A DNA stretch of 64,000 bases from Limnephilus marmoratus (lineage: Eukaryota > Arthropoda > Insecta > Trichoptera > Limnephilidae), in the NCBI GenBank assembly GCA_917880885.1, contig OU862915.1, positions 35,224,676 to 35,288,675 of the forward strand. Direction: 5' to 3'. A program made the translations under genes and the position numbers. This document shows, piece after piece, positions 21,246-31,684 of the stretch (position 1 is the stretch's first letter; each line of letters begins with the position of its first letter). Under the pieces are notes generated by a model. It was not told the DNA's origin and ran no database searches. It saw nothing but the letters and a program-made list of their open reading frames with translations.

Positions 21246-22283
21246 TTAAGTGCACAAATCGTGGAGATATTTTTTGAAACAGGTTACATTATTTAGAAAA
21301 ATATCTATGAAAGTGTGTATTTTAACAAGATCATTGTATGATCGACATATTCTGGACATAGGATTAAAATATCCAGTATTATTGGTAAAAATTTCAGTCC
21401 AGAATATGTTTGGGTTTCTGGTAGATTTGGGCCTGGCGTATATCTTGATTTGGTTGACTAAGTTACTGTCTACACGATTATTCACAATATTATATAGCAT
21501 TAAGAGGTCATTTATGTTTCGTCTTTTAACCAGACTTTCTAATTTGAAATGTCTAAGTCTTTGTTCGTACCCGTCTAGAAGATGATAGACACCTGATCGG
21601 TAAGACAAAATCCGTGTAAATTTTCTTTGGACTGATTCGAGTCTAGATATCTGTGTAATATAATGTGGATTCCAGACTGTTGACCCGTACTCAAGAACAC
21701 TTCGGATTAAGGAATTGAATAGAATTATTAGACTGTTAGAATTCTTAAACAGTTTGGTTGATCTTACAATAAAACCAAGTAATTTATTTGATTTACACAC
21801 AATGTATTCAATGTGTTGATTGAATGTTAGTTTGTTGTCAAATATAATTCCTAAATCTTTTATTGATTCAACTGTTTCTAGATTGTGACCACATATGCTA
21901 TATGAATACAGAGTTTTGTTGGTGTTCTTCGTGAAATTTATAACTTTGCCCTTAGCTATATTCAGTTCCATTTCATTGTCAACACACCAGATAGATATTG
22001 TGTTAAGGTCTTGTTGTAAGAGTTCACAATCTTTCATAGATTTGATTGCTTTATATAATTTGAGGTCATCAGCATATAGAGAAAAATTACAGCGGAGTTT
22101 GTATGTAAGGTCGTTAATAAAGATTAAGAAAAGTAAGGGTCCAAGGTGAGATCCTTGTGGTACGCCCAACGTAACTAATATTGGGGAAGAGTTAAAACCG
22201 TTGACAGTAACTAATTGACTTCTATGTGATAAATATGATTCTAACCAACGAAGCAGATTTCCGTGAATGCCGATTTTATCCAG
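21246..22283 (-). pseudogene. LINE reverse transcriptase, 5'-truncated
   Basis: About 345 codons are open on the minus strand, the longest LINE frame in the window. In order: 'LRWLESYLSHRSQLV' (RT), 'GVPQGSHLGPLLF' with 'IFINDL', the catalytic box YADD (in 'SLYADDLKLY'), 'NIAKGKVINFT', 'DLGIIFDNKLTFNQHI', 'SVLEYGSTVWNP' and 'LESVQRKFTRI'. This is the C-terminal half of a reverse transcriptase of the Jockey/CR1 type. All polymerase motifs that are present look intact, but the endonuclease and the first RT blocks are missing. The start is replaced by three tandem copies of a 25-bp piece of its own sequence. It copies LINE RNA into DNA at the target site; this copy is too short to do so alone. 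Confidence 0.9.
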
Positions 22284-22343
22284 TTTTTTTATTTCCGTGA
22301 ATGCCGATTTTATCCAGTTCCGTGAATGCCGATTTTATTCAGA
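22259..22343 (-). repeat. Triplicated 25-bp unit at LINE 5' junction
   Basis: The unit 'ccgtgaatgccgattttat' plus 'c/tcag' occurs three times in a row at about 22261, 22294 and 22319. The first copy is the genuine coding sequence (KIGIHGN) and the other two extend beyond it. Such short duplications are typical of aborted or template-jumping reverse transcription at the truncated 5' end. Confidence 0.75.
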
Positions 22344-22539
22344 TAGTATTTGTTTCAAAGTAATGGGCATACAATTAAAAAGTTTGGTTGCATAATACTA
22401 AAAGTGTATTTGTCCATGTGGTGTGTGTTATCCGTATGTTCAGTATTTTGTTTGTTGTGGACCTGGTTTTTAGTATGGTTTTTGGTTGAATGGGAATATA
22501 TGTAGTTTGTTTTTGAGTAATATAATAACAAAAAATTTT

Positions 22540-22612
22540 CGGATTCACTCGGTTTCGAACTGTAGTTAACAGAACTAGAGTTAAATACGATGACCACTGG
22601 ACCTGTCTGGGT
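22540..22612 (-). repeat. tRNA-like sequence (SINE head)
   Basis: Read on the minus strand it contains 'ggtccagtggtcatcg' (A box) and, 35 bases on, 'agttcgaaacc' (B box). This is a good spacing for an internal polymerase III promoter. It is more likely a tRNA-derived SINE head than a functional tRNA gene, as the acceptor stem is not evident. Confidence 0.5.
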
Positions 22613-22899
22613 ATCAGTATCGCCTTGTGTTCACAATAAATACTGTAATGTTCTGTAGATGTGCATGTGAATTATTCTGTACCGATCTTAATGTCACCGA
22701 AATGTATGTTTTTTTCACTTATTAGATTGTTTTTTGTGTTTTTTTGCACAATAAATCTAGAATCACTGTTATTGGGATTCATTTATTTATTGTATATGAT
22801 TCGAGATAGTCACAAGAATAATAGGATTTGTTGTTAGATATTTTTCATTCAGTATTCACTTGAGATTACCAACTATGAATTATGGATTTGGGTAGCGGA

Positions 22900-23473
22900 A
22901 TCACTTTTTTTATACAAAAATGCACGTAAGCACGCGTGTTAGTACTGTTAGTACGTCAGATATATTCTGCACTCTTTATTATTTCACTATGGCTTCTAAT
23001 ATTAGATTTATTTTAATTTTTTATCACTGTTATGATAGTTCGCCTGACTGTGACGTAGGTAGGGCTACAAGGAAAAAAAAACAATGTGCTGGTTGTATTG
23101 CTTTTGTTCTTAAACATATAATGCTACCCCTCTTTCTTACACACTAAATGTCAACAGTCGAAAATGAGACAAACGGTGTACGTATGTCTGCCCAAATGTC
23201 TAATAAGTCTCCTTCACACATATAAAGAAAATAAAATGCAATTACCGTAAGAAAGCGGAAAAGTAAGAAAATCAAAAAAAATATATATATTCATATTCGT
23301 ACACAACGCCATCTCTGATACTGACAAAAAACAAAACACGGCCTATTGCGCATCGATAATTGCTTCATTTGTGTAATTTTAAACTTTAAAAAAAAACTGA
23401 ATTTATTTCAGCTAATAAGTCAACACAACAGTTATTGATTCTGAGGCGGTACGAAGTTTGCCGGGTCAGCTAG
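22900..23473 (+). mobile_element. Helitron family 1, 3' end
   Basis: It ends 'tttgccgggtcagctag' before a T, which is the Helitron CTRR end and target base. The internal words 'gtcaacagtcgaaaatgaga', 'cacacatataaagaaaat' and 'ctgaggcggtacgaag' recur inverted in the element at 50877-51600. The start is not defined exactly. No Rep/helicase is encoded. Confidence 0.65.
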
Positions 23474-24337
23474 TATTTTAATATATTAGTATTATTGAAT
23501 TGCACCACGAATTCCTATTATTAAAAATATTGAAATTCATATTGTTTTAAAAGTACATAAGTATTTTATAATCCAAAAATATTACCGAATCGCTGAATAT
23601 CTGAGCATTTAGAAAAAAAGTATTTTAAAAGCAAAAGAAAATAAAAATCATAAAATTAAAAGGTCTCAATCTCAACTTTTGAGCATCAAACATAATTCGT
23701 CTCTCCGTGAAAAAGGTTATGATTTTAAGCCCATTGAATCACCCTCTTGTTTTTGTTCTGCCCAAACGATATTATGAAAAGAATTTTCGCTAGAACTAGG
23801 AATGTCCTAAATTATAAAGAAGCAATAAAAGTGGGCTGGAACAATTATCGCCAAAGTAGTTCCAAGATCAGCCTTATGCAACTTTTAATATTCATCACTA
23901 AACAATTTAATTATTGGCTACGTTATTACTTTGCTGAAATACCTTACTGAAAAAAACTCTGAAGGGTAAAAGTTTTTGGATTAATATTTATTTTTGTAGC
24001 AGTTTTATACGAAACATAGATTTTAATAAGTTCTCATTAAAAACGATTTTTTTTAAAAGCATTTTTCATTATTACTGTTTTTATTGCTGGTGACATTTAA
24101 AATGTTTCGCAAAAAATTTCTTTCGCGGTTTTGACCTTTGATATAATGTGGAGCAGTGAATTTGTGACGTCAGTGAATAGATGATGAAGTCGAGGACGAC
24201 GGTAATCGATCGATTAAACTTAGAAAATGCGTAAATAATAATTTGTGACTCTGTGGATGATTAAAAACCTTAAGTTTTTTTCAGTTGGTTAATATTTTGG
24301 TACAAAGCTGCGTAATCATCATTACTACATATTATGA
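23474..24337. other. AT-rich stretch, nothing recognised
   Basis: No repeat match or coding motif was seen. A small open frame near 23747-23950 has no family features. Confidence 0.45.
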
Positions 24338-24601
24338 AATGAAGTCGCTCAAAATGTATGTGCGCATAGATCTTTTAAACTACGTAACGGATTTTCATGC
24401 GGTTTTCACCAATAGATAGAGTGATTCAATATGAATATATGTATAATACATGCTTATTATAGTAGAGAAAAGCTGAGAAATTCAAATATTCAATTCAGGC
24501 AGCGGGCAGCTGGCAAGCGGGTGGTGTGGATGGATTTTATAGAGGTTGGGTAATGGCGTTGTGTTTCGTTAGCCACAGCAATGTGTGGCCGGGTGTGCTA
24601 G
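24338..24601 (+). mobile_element. Helitron family 2, short copy
   Basis: It ends with the hairpin 'gccaca-gcaa-tgtgtggc', then 'cgggtgtgctag' at 24601, followed by T. It shares its full length with the split copy at 7431-8050 (for example 'cagcgggcagctggcaagcg'). It is about 264 bp and non-autonomous. Confidence 0.7.
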
Positions 24602-24649
24602 TGGAGGTTTAAAATAAGTATTAAAAATTGAAATTTTTAGTAAGTAATT

Positions 24650-24772
24650 AAGCTCCATTCAAGAGGCCTGAGGAAAACAATTCCCCTCAAGGCCTATATC
24701 ATATTTCTGTACGCTGTGTGGAGGTTCTTTTAAGAAAAGGAAGGAGTGGAAATTCTATGATGGAAAAGTGTA
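24650..24772 (-). repeat. Family A fragment
   Basis: 'agctccattcaagaggcctg' to 'ggaaaagtgtatt' is the 3' fifth of module A in minus orientation. The rest is missing. Confidence 0.6.
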
Positions 24773-26019
24773 TTCAATTATAGTTTCGAGAATGTTTTAT
24801 TAATTATTTTTTTTATGAATAAAAAAAAAAAATGAAGTCATTTTATAACTTTTATAATACATATTTATATTAAAATATCAGTATTTTTAGATAGAATAAA
24901 CGAAAGGTGACCCAAGTTGAAAAGTTTTGTGTTTGAATTAAATAAATGTAAATTTTAAAAATTATGTTTTAATTTCTAATAATAACATTTGTGAACGTAT
25001 TTCACCACCTTTTAACACATTTTTTTAATTTTTGGAACTGTTCAGAAATATTTCATTTATTTGGATTTTATTGTTAGAAGGAAATATTTTAAACTTCTGA
25101 CAAAATCCGCCCTGTTAGTGAGGGAAGAAATTGCTAAAGATATCTACCCACATTTAGATGGCATTTATATTTACAAACATAATTATACAAGTAATAAAAT
25201 GTAATATCAATATTTTTTTATTTCTTGTTTTCATACATTATCTATCACTATGCATACATTATCCAGTTCAACGGAAAAGTGGTGATTCGCAAGAGTTGAT
25301 GAATAACATGTGTTAAATTGCAAGGGATGAAAGACGCAATGTTGACGATGTACTGAAGGGCTTGGAAACGATATATGAATTTCGGATGATCAACTTGAAG
25401 AACTTTAATTATTTTGAAGATTTTGACGGTGGCGGCTCGTCGCGTGACGCAGTTGAGATTTCATAATCAATAATTTCGGAATTCTTTGGCATATTTAAGT
25501 GAAAACTTCTCTTAATTTCATTTATGTAAATAACTAAAATCAAAACCAAATTAAAAACACCTTTGTCGTTCAAAATAAACAAAGAACATTGGTAATATCT
25601 TTTAGGTGTATCTTATTTCTTACAGCTAACTTTTGCTAACCCAGGCTAACCCATATATATTATTATGATGCATTAAAATGAATGTTCGATTGTCCCTTAT
25701 CATTTTCATTACCATTCATCCTATTGCAATGAAACTTTTAAAAATATAACTTCAAAAAACAAAAAGTTACTTTAATAATAATCATCAACAAAGTATCAAA
25801 TTTATTGGCTTTTATCACACTCATAACCCTCGCAATTAATCAGATATTCTCCGAAGCACAAATATTGCTGGAACGGTTGTGATCTAGTCTCCTTCAACGG
25901 AAGAAATTTTCCGAACAGACCTTGATATGTATGACGTAACTTTGGTGTAACTCTAAGAGAAAAGCCCAGCTACGGGTGTTCCATTGAAAAGCGAGTCAAA
26001 CTAGCACCTATGAAGCTGG
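24773..26019. other. AT-rich stretch, nothing recognised
   Basis: No coding region or copy of another repeat was seen. The end of the stretch borders the outer fold-back element. Confidence 0.45.
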
Positions 26020-26193
26020 GCGTACTGTAAAAGGTGGGTCATTTTAAAAAAATGTTATTTTTTTAATTCTAAGAGCGATAAAATGGTGCCAAATGGGTTC
26101 GAAATAACGTGTTTAAAATATTTCAAATTTCTGATACGATCTTCTTCCTCCGGATTCACTTCAAAGTTTTGAAAAGTTTTAAAATTATATTAA

Positions 26194-26230
26194 TATATCT
26201 TTGATGGGCGGACATAACAGTATAACTGCA
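26194..26230 (+). repeat. Left terminal inverted repeat
   Basis: 36 of 37 positions match the reverse complement of 30214-30250; the mismatch is the C at 26218. Similarity stops sharply at 26231. Confidence 0.85.
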
Positions 26231-26369
26231 TTTTTGACCATTTAACGATTTATATGAGAAAATTTGTCTTGTGTATGCCGGCATCAATGGTATTAACAGT
26301 ATAGTTACACCAGTACTCAAAACATAAATAAACAACTTTGTGCCTATTAAACTAACTTAAAATACTTGA

Positions 26370-26620
26370 GCTCATAAGTATAAGATCACTTATACTCGTA
26401 ATGACAATCACCTCTTTAGCTCAAAGATTCGGTTCAAACAGAATAAAAGTACTTGTACTAGATGGTACACACATGCAAAAAGTAATTCGACACATTTCTT
26501 CAGTTTCATAAGTATAAGTGTACCTTATACTGTTACATCCACCGATAATACTTCTAAATGATTTATGTCGCTAGGCGTGCCTATGAACTTGTACTATTGT
26601 GACCATCATGAATTTTGTCA
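26370..26620 (+). promoter_or_regulatory. Left subterminal repeats
   Basis: The words 'cataagtataag' (about 26376 and 26509), 'cttatac', 'acttgtact' and 'agtacttgtacta' recur several times in both orientations between the left end and the first exon. Similar words recur near the right end (29925-30060). Clusters like this often bind the transposase. The interval may also contain the promoter of the gene. Confidence 0.5.
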
Positions 26621-26719
26621 CTAGTAGTATTGACGTTTGTCATTTGCTTTACATTGTTGTGATTATTTTGTGTTCTGTGGATTATTTATTTACTTAACTC
26701 AATTAATTATTATTACAAA

Positions 26720-26774
26720 ATGAAAAGATCTCGGCGTTTTATGGAAATGATGAAAAATTTAAACAAGCCCTGTG
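26720..26774 (+). CDS. Transposase-like gene, exon 1
   Basis: The ATG at 26720 starts 'MKRSRRFMEMMKNLNKPCG' and runs to a clear splice donor (gtaagt) at 26775. The exon is 55 nt, so the intron is in phase 1. The basic start 'KRSRR' could be a nuclear signal. The reading frame continues without a break into exon 2 at 27125, which supports the model. No other ATG in frame lies upstream. The later, longest open frame begins at 27662 inside the last intron, so that ATG is probably not the real start. Confidence 0.65.
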
Positions 26775-27124
26775 GTAAGTATATAAATTTTGGATAATGT
26801 TTCCTATTTATATCAGTAAATTTAATAACAAAAGTTTACAAATTCTAACCCCAAAAAAGTAGAATACCTAGGAATACATTTAATCATATAGATACCAAAT
26901 AGAGATTAAATTAATTTCATGTATGGTTTTCTCCAACTTTAGATCGTTTTTATATCACTGTTTATAATAAAATAAAGACATACCTGTTTTATCTGTATAC
27001 CTAACTGTTCTATACCTAACCTATGTACCTATATGATGGTGTTTTATCCTTAAATAATATTATGATGGTGCCTTATTCTTTATCTGAGATTAATGTTAAT
27101 GTATCATAAATTTATATTCTATAG

Positions 27125-27259
27125 GAGCTGCTGATGAAGGTGTTTTGGATTCCTCATTAAATAATAAAATTGAATCTAACAATGTGCCAATGCATATACT
27201 TTCATCAAGCAATGAGAAAATGCAATCATTGTCAGACGATAGTGTTTTACAAGTTATAG
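27125..27259 (+). CDS. Transposase-like gene, exon 2
   Basis: It follows an acceptor (ctatag) and ends at a donor (gtatgt) at 27260. It is 135 nt long, in frame with exon 1. It encodes 'DEGVLDSSLNNKIESNN' and ends 'LSDDSVLQVIG'. These two blocks recur at the starts and ends of the following exons (see exon 3 and the start of exon 4), so exon 2 appears to be one unit of a small exon duplication. Confidence 0.6.
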
Positions 27260-27476
27260 GTATGTACAATGTACATATTATAATATACCAATTGTATATA
27301 TATATAAATATTTTTTTTTTTATTTAAATTTAAAATACGTAAATCTTTCATTGGAAATTAAATGTTAGTTATTGTGATACTGGATAAGTTTAACATAATT
27401 ATTATGAATTATTTTTCATTTTGCTTGATCTGTTTTATATACATTATATTAATTTACATAAACTTATTTTTTATAG

Positions 27477-27584
27477 GAACGTACGGTCAGGTTGCTTTGG
27501 AGCCCACTCGACAAGCTATGAATATTCCTTAAACAAGCTATGACGTCATGCCTTTGTCTGACAATAATTTTTTACAAGTTTTAG
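27477..27584 (+). pseudogene. Duplicated exon with in-frame stop (exon 3)
   Basis: It is bounded by an acceptor (ttatag) and a donor (gtatgt) and is 108 nt, a multiple of three. Read in frame it gives 'GTYGQVALEPTRQAMNIP', a TAA stop at about 27530, then 'LSDNNFLQVLG'. The ends clearly mirror exon 2 ('LSDDSVLQVIG') and the start mirrors exon 4 ('TVLEPALNN'). Because its length is a multiple of three and both introns are phase 1, skipping it keeps the frame. Inclusion would truncate the protein. Confidence 0.55.
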
Positions 27585-27692
27585 GTATGTTGTGAATACA
27601 ATTTGTATTTCTCATGATATTGTACGATATAATTGTTTGGGTATGTTTCTAGTTATACATAATGATTATAATTTTCACAAACTATTTTCTAG

Positions 27693-29764
27693 ATGGACGC
27701 CATCAGACTGTTTTGGAGCCCGCATTAAATAATGAAACTGACATTCTAGGAGAAGTTATCTCTTCAAACGACATTCTCATGAATGAATGCCCTTTAGCAA
27801 ATGGAAATGAAGAACTGATTGTAAGCGAAAACATTTTTGAAAGTCATGATAGCGATTTTAGTAGTGACGACACTGATAAAGACCCTAACTATGTCCCACA
27901 CTGTGAAGATTTACTAAGTAACCATACGGAACCACAAAATCTACTACTACCACCAGTTATCAGTATTTGTAACACTCCAGAAAATGGAAATAAAACTGAT
28001 AGTAATACAAAGGCGGTTATGAATACCAGAAAATACAGAGCAGACAAGAAAACAAAAAGGAATACCGGTCTATCTTATACCACCCTTAAGGGTAAAACTG
28101 TGAGGAATAGATGCCTGAAAAATTTACCTAATTGTCGTATGAAATGTAATGCACGCATCCCAGAATTTATCAGAGAACAAATTTTTACTGAATATTGGGC
28201 TCTTGGAGAATACTCAAAAAGAGTAGCATATGTAGGAAGTCTTATTGATTCTATGGAAACTGTTCGACCAATAAAGCGAACTACCAATGAAGTTATTATA
28301 AAAAATCGAAAATATTCAAATAGGTTTTTTTTCAAAATAAATGGAAAAAGGGAGAATGTTTGCCGAGGTTGCTTTATGAAAATATTAGATGAAAGTCAAA
28401 TGTTTGTTACAACAGTCATCCAAAATAAAAATAAATCTTTGACAGGCTTGACTGAGGGTGACAAGAGAGGGAGTATTGTGCCAATCCACAAACACTGTGA
28501 TGAAGAACTGGAGAATGTTAGAAAACACATAAATTCATTTCCCTCTTACGAATCACACTACACCAGAAGAACTAACGACAAAAAATATTTACCTGCGCAT
28601 TTAAACATACAATTAATGTACAATGCGTATCGTGAAAGCGTGACAACAAAACCTGTCTCACGCAAAACATATTCTCAAGAATTTCATAAGTTGAAATTGA
28701 AATTTAAGTTGCCAAAAGTTGACACATGCCATCTATGCGATGTTCTCAAAATGAAAATTGAGACAACTGCAGATTCAAATGAGAAAAAAAATATTGAAAA
28801 TGAGCAAAAAAATCACCATATTTTAGCAGATTCTGCATTTGTCTCCAAACAAGCAGACAAAGAGAGGGCCCAGAATGACAGTACTGTAGTCAGTTACACA
28901 TTTGATTTGCAGCAGTGTTTGCCAACACCATATCTAAATAGCTCTGTATCGTTTTATAAACGACAATTGTGGACCTATAATCTAACTGTACATGATCAAG
29001 CTTCCGGAGAAGTGACATGTTTTATGTGGCATGAGGCTGAAGGTGCAAGGGGTGCCAATCAAATTGCAACGTGCATATTCAAACACCTCATGAATTTACC
29101 TAATAATATTAAGCATGTTGTTCTCTATTCAGATAGCTGTGGTGGCCAGAATAGGAATTCTCACGTTTCTTCAATGTTTTTAACATTAATGCAAGAAAAA
29201 AAAACAATTGAGATTATTGACCACAAGTTTATGGTCAGTGGCCATAGTCATATGGAATGTGATGTCGATCATGGTTTGATCGAAAAACAAAAAAAAAAGA
29301 ATGCTCTTCCAATATCACATCCTTGTGACTGGTACCAATTGGTTCGGTCTGTAGGAAAGACAAAATTTATAGTCAAGGAACTGATTCATAGCGACTTCGT
29401 GGATTTCGCTTCACTTCTAAGATCTGCATTAGTTCTAAGAAAAAAAAATACTGCAGGAGAGGTTTACAAATGGCACAATATAAGATGGTTCAGGTATACA
29501 CAAGAGCCCGGAGAAATCTTTTATAAGGAAACATTAGATGTAGAGACTGAATTTAAGGCTGTAAATTTTTTGAGACGAGGAAATAGAAATCCTACACTTA
29601 AGCCAGGCAAGTGTTATAATGATATTCTTCCAATATCAAAAGAAAAGAAGAAGGATATTTTGGCACTTTTACCATTAATTCATCCCGTGTATCACGATTT
29701 TTATAAAAATCTTAAGGATGGTGATGTCCGAGACTCATTGCCGGATATTGAAGAATTCGAATAA
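27693..29764 (+). CDS. Transposase-like protein, main exon
   Basis: This large exon follows an acceptor (tctag) at 27692 and encodes about 690 residues; spliced from exons 1-2 the protein would be about 753 aa. Positions here count from the ATG at 27662. There is an acidic N-terminal part ('SHDSDFSSDDTDKDPNY'), a basic stretch (KYRADKKTKR), and Cys pairs at 234/237 (CRGC) and 356/359 (CHLC) that may bind zinc. A C-terminal half has the look of an RNase H fold: Asp 415 in 'YTFDLQQCLPTP', Asp 491 in 'YSDSCGGQNRN', and acidic residues 532-536 in 'HSHMECDVDHG'. These three blocks are plausible catalytic positions of a DDE/D transposase. The 'YSDSCGGQN' block is shared by a family of uncharacterised proteins widespread in insects (DUF7869-type, from memory). 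Location between 37-bp inverted repeats supports the transposase role. There is no frameshift or stop. Confidence 0.75.
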
Positions 29765-29770
29765 TACTTT

Positions 29771-29776
29771 AATAAA
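29771..29776 (+). terminator. Polyadenylation signal AATAAA
   Basis: AATAAA lies 7 bases after the stop codon of the transposase-like gene, followed by T-rich and GT-containing sequence ('ttttgtgtaatgtctgtgc'). It is the likely 3' processing signal. Confidence 0.6.
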
Positions 29777-29914
29777 TAATTTTGTGTAATGTCTGTGCTA
29801 AAATACATTTTTTTATGCAAATATACTTGTACTTTTATTTCACAAAATAATAAAAAATATTTTTAAAATAATGGTTTTAATAAGATAAATATGCGCATTT
29901 CTGTCATATTTTCA

Positions 29915-30065
29915 GTGGTACAAACAGTACAAGACGGTCTCAGTAATATAAGTAGACTAATTAATATCATTAATTGAGTGGTACAAATAGTATAAGTTAG
30001 TTCTAGTAGTATAAGTGGACACATTTATGTTCCATCTTCAATGGTTCAAATAGTATATGTTGAAT
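29915..30065 (+). promoter_or_regulatory. Right subterminal repeats
   Basis: 'gtggtacaaacagtacaag', 'agtaatataagtaga', 'gtggtacaaatagtataagt' and 'agtagtataagtgg' recur between the gene and the right end. They mirror the words near the left end and are candidates for transposase binding. Confidence 0.5.
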
Positions 30066-30213
30066 ATCTTTATTATTTGTATAAATAACACCAATGTGTT
30101 TAAATAGATTAAATAATCTGTAAATAATAACCCATTTCTCAAAATATGACTTCTGTAGCAAAATAATTGGGTTCATAATAATGTTTTTTTGCTCTCCTGA
30201 AAAGTTACACCTT

Positions 30214-30250
30214 TGCAGTTATACTCTTATGTCCGCCCATCAAAGATATA
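30214..30250 (-). repeat. Right terminal inverted repeat
   Basis: This is the inverted partner of 26194-26230. It begins (minus strand) 'tatatctttgatgggcgg'. Confidence 0.85.
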
Positions 30251-30750
30251 TTATAAGGGGTTATTTCTAGTATAAATAAAACTTACTTTAAAACCTTAAA
30301 CCATATTTTTTGTAATCTTGCATAGCAAATACAGTATATTTTTACGAAATCATTTACAAAAGTCAAAAGATTTGGTCTCTCAAAATAATGCCGAAATTTG
30401 AGGGTAAGAAGGATTTGGCTTGTATTTGAATACACTGCCTTGAGATATTTTAAATTATATTAATATATATTTTTTAATAAATATGTCAAAATTTTCCCTA
30501 TATTTCGTGTTTTATTAAAAATTGCTCATTTTTAATGGTTTATCTGGTATTTTTCTAAGATTTAACAAGGGTGGGTTTTTCTCTATTATGTGAAATTTCA
30601 AAGTCAATCCGGAGGAAGAAGATGATATCCAAATATTAAAAAAAAAATATATGTGTTTTTCTAACTCCATTTAACACCTTTTATCACTATTAGATATATC
30701 GAAACAAGATTTTTCCCGTAGAGTCGTGACCCACTCTAATGTACATGGCC

Positions 30751-31459
30751 TGTAAAAACTTTAATAGTTCACAACTATTGACTGTTGAATTTGGCAGCCA
30801 CCTATGAGTATGTTCTGGCCGCCCCAAATTTCTGAAAAAACCCTTGACTCTGTGCAGAAGCAGGCCTCACATCATCAGCAAACGTTCATAAACTAATCGG
30901 TACTGGTTATTTGTGGTGTCGAATACATACAATCATCATCATATTAATTCAATCATCATACATATATTAATCAATGTCAACTTAGTTATATGATGTATCA
31001 ACAATCAAACACAACAATATCTTAGTAACACAGTTTGAGTCAACAATCAAATCCTCGAACGCTTGTCAATAATTGATCTTGGCTTCAGAGCTGGCATATT
31101 TATCAAGAAGCCATAGCTTCAAATCACCGACAGTCTCGAGATTAGGGGTACCTATGACGGTACACACAGCCTACTGCCTATTACTTAATCGAAGCCCCGA
31201 TGCCTGTCGTTTGTCTTGTTGGGTGAGTTATAACTACAGTCCAATGGCCGCAGTACAAGAGCTGATCAATTTAATTGATGCACCTTGATAAATTAGATCG
31301 CATTGGATTAGGATTGGATAATCCCATACGATTAGTGTAATCTCGATCGTACGAGTGAATTATCGAAGGCGCCACTGAGTGTGGTGGACTTTGAATAATA
31401 TTGTGTACAGGGATTTAAACGATTGTATTCACACTGAGAGAAGTAACTTGTTTGCGGGA
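30751..31459. other. Unassigned stretch
   Basis: The segment 31060-31290 is GC-richer ('cgaccgacagtctcgag'-like words) but shows no motif in the short frame at 31073-31288. No match to other repeats here was found. Confidence 0.4.
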
Positions 31460-31653
31460 CCAGATGTTTTGCAGAATTTGAACTATTCATCAAATTTCAG
31501 ATATAATTTTTAAGTTCTGTGGAAGTTTGATTAAAGTTCTGTTATCAATTTATGTTAAACAACTATCCCAAAATAATTGAATACTCCCACAAAACTTGAA
31601 AAATATCTTTGAAATTAATTTGATGAATAGTTCAAATTCTGTGAAACATCTGG
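31460..31653. mobile_element. Fold-back MITE with ~65-bp arms
   Basis: The left arm 'ccagatgttttgcagaattt' matches the inverted right arm 'ccagatgtttcacagaattt', and the match continues through 'gaactattcatcaaat' to about 65 bp. The total length is 194 bp, with almost no spacer content. A related copy is at about 57630-57775. No clear target duplication is visible. Confidence 0.7.
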
Positions 31654-31684
31654 CACATATTCACAGTCAAAACATTTCATAAAT

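Larger units (their letters stand above)
26194..30250 (+). mobile_element. 4.06-kb DNA transposon with intact-looking ends
   Basis: The left end 'tatatctttgatgggcgg' (26194 on) and the right end (30214-30250) form inverted repeats of 37 bp with one mismatch. Flanking bases are TTAA (left) and TTAT (right), an imperfect candidate 4-bp target duplication. Inside are a multi-exon gene (26720-29764) and, near both ends, repeated 'agtataagt'-like words. High identity of the ends suggests recent activity. It is most likely a cut-and-paste element. Its superfamily is not settled from sequence alone. Confidence 0.85.
26020..30750. mobile_element. Older inverted-repeat element hosting the transposon
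   Basis: Outside the 4.06-kb transposon, the left flank (about 26021-26180) and right flank (about 30590-30750) are inverted copies of each other. Shared words read inward are 'gtac', 'gtgggtca', a 'gataaaa-ggtg--aaatgg' block, and 'atcttcttcctccggatt'. The arms are diverged (roughly 70-80 % by eye), so the element is old. After removing the insert it would be a fold-back element of about 670 bp. The class is unknown. Confidence 0.65.

Noticed and set aside
27662..27692. ATG at 27662 as the start of the transposase-like protein
   Set aside because: The first codons lie in T-rich sequence right before a good splice acceptor at 27691-27692; joining to exons 1 and 2 in phase is a better model.
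30861..30890. CATCATCAG word as another hammerhead core
   Set aside because: No GAAAC box or stem II at the expected distance on either strand.
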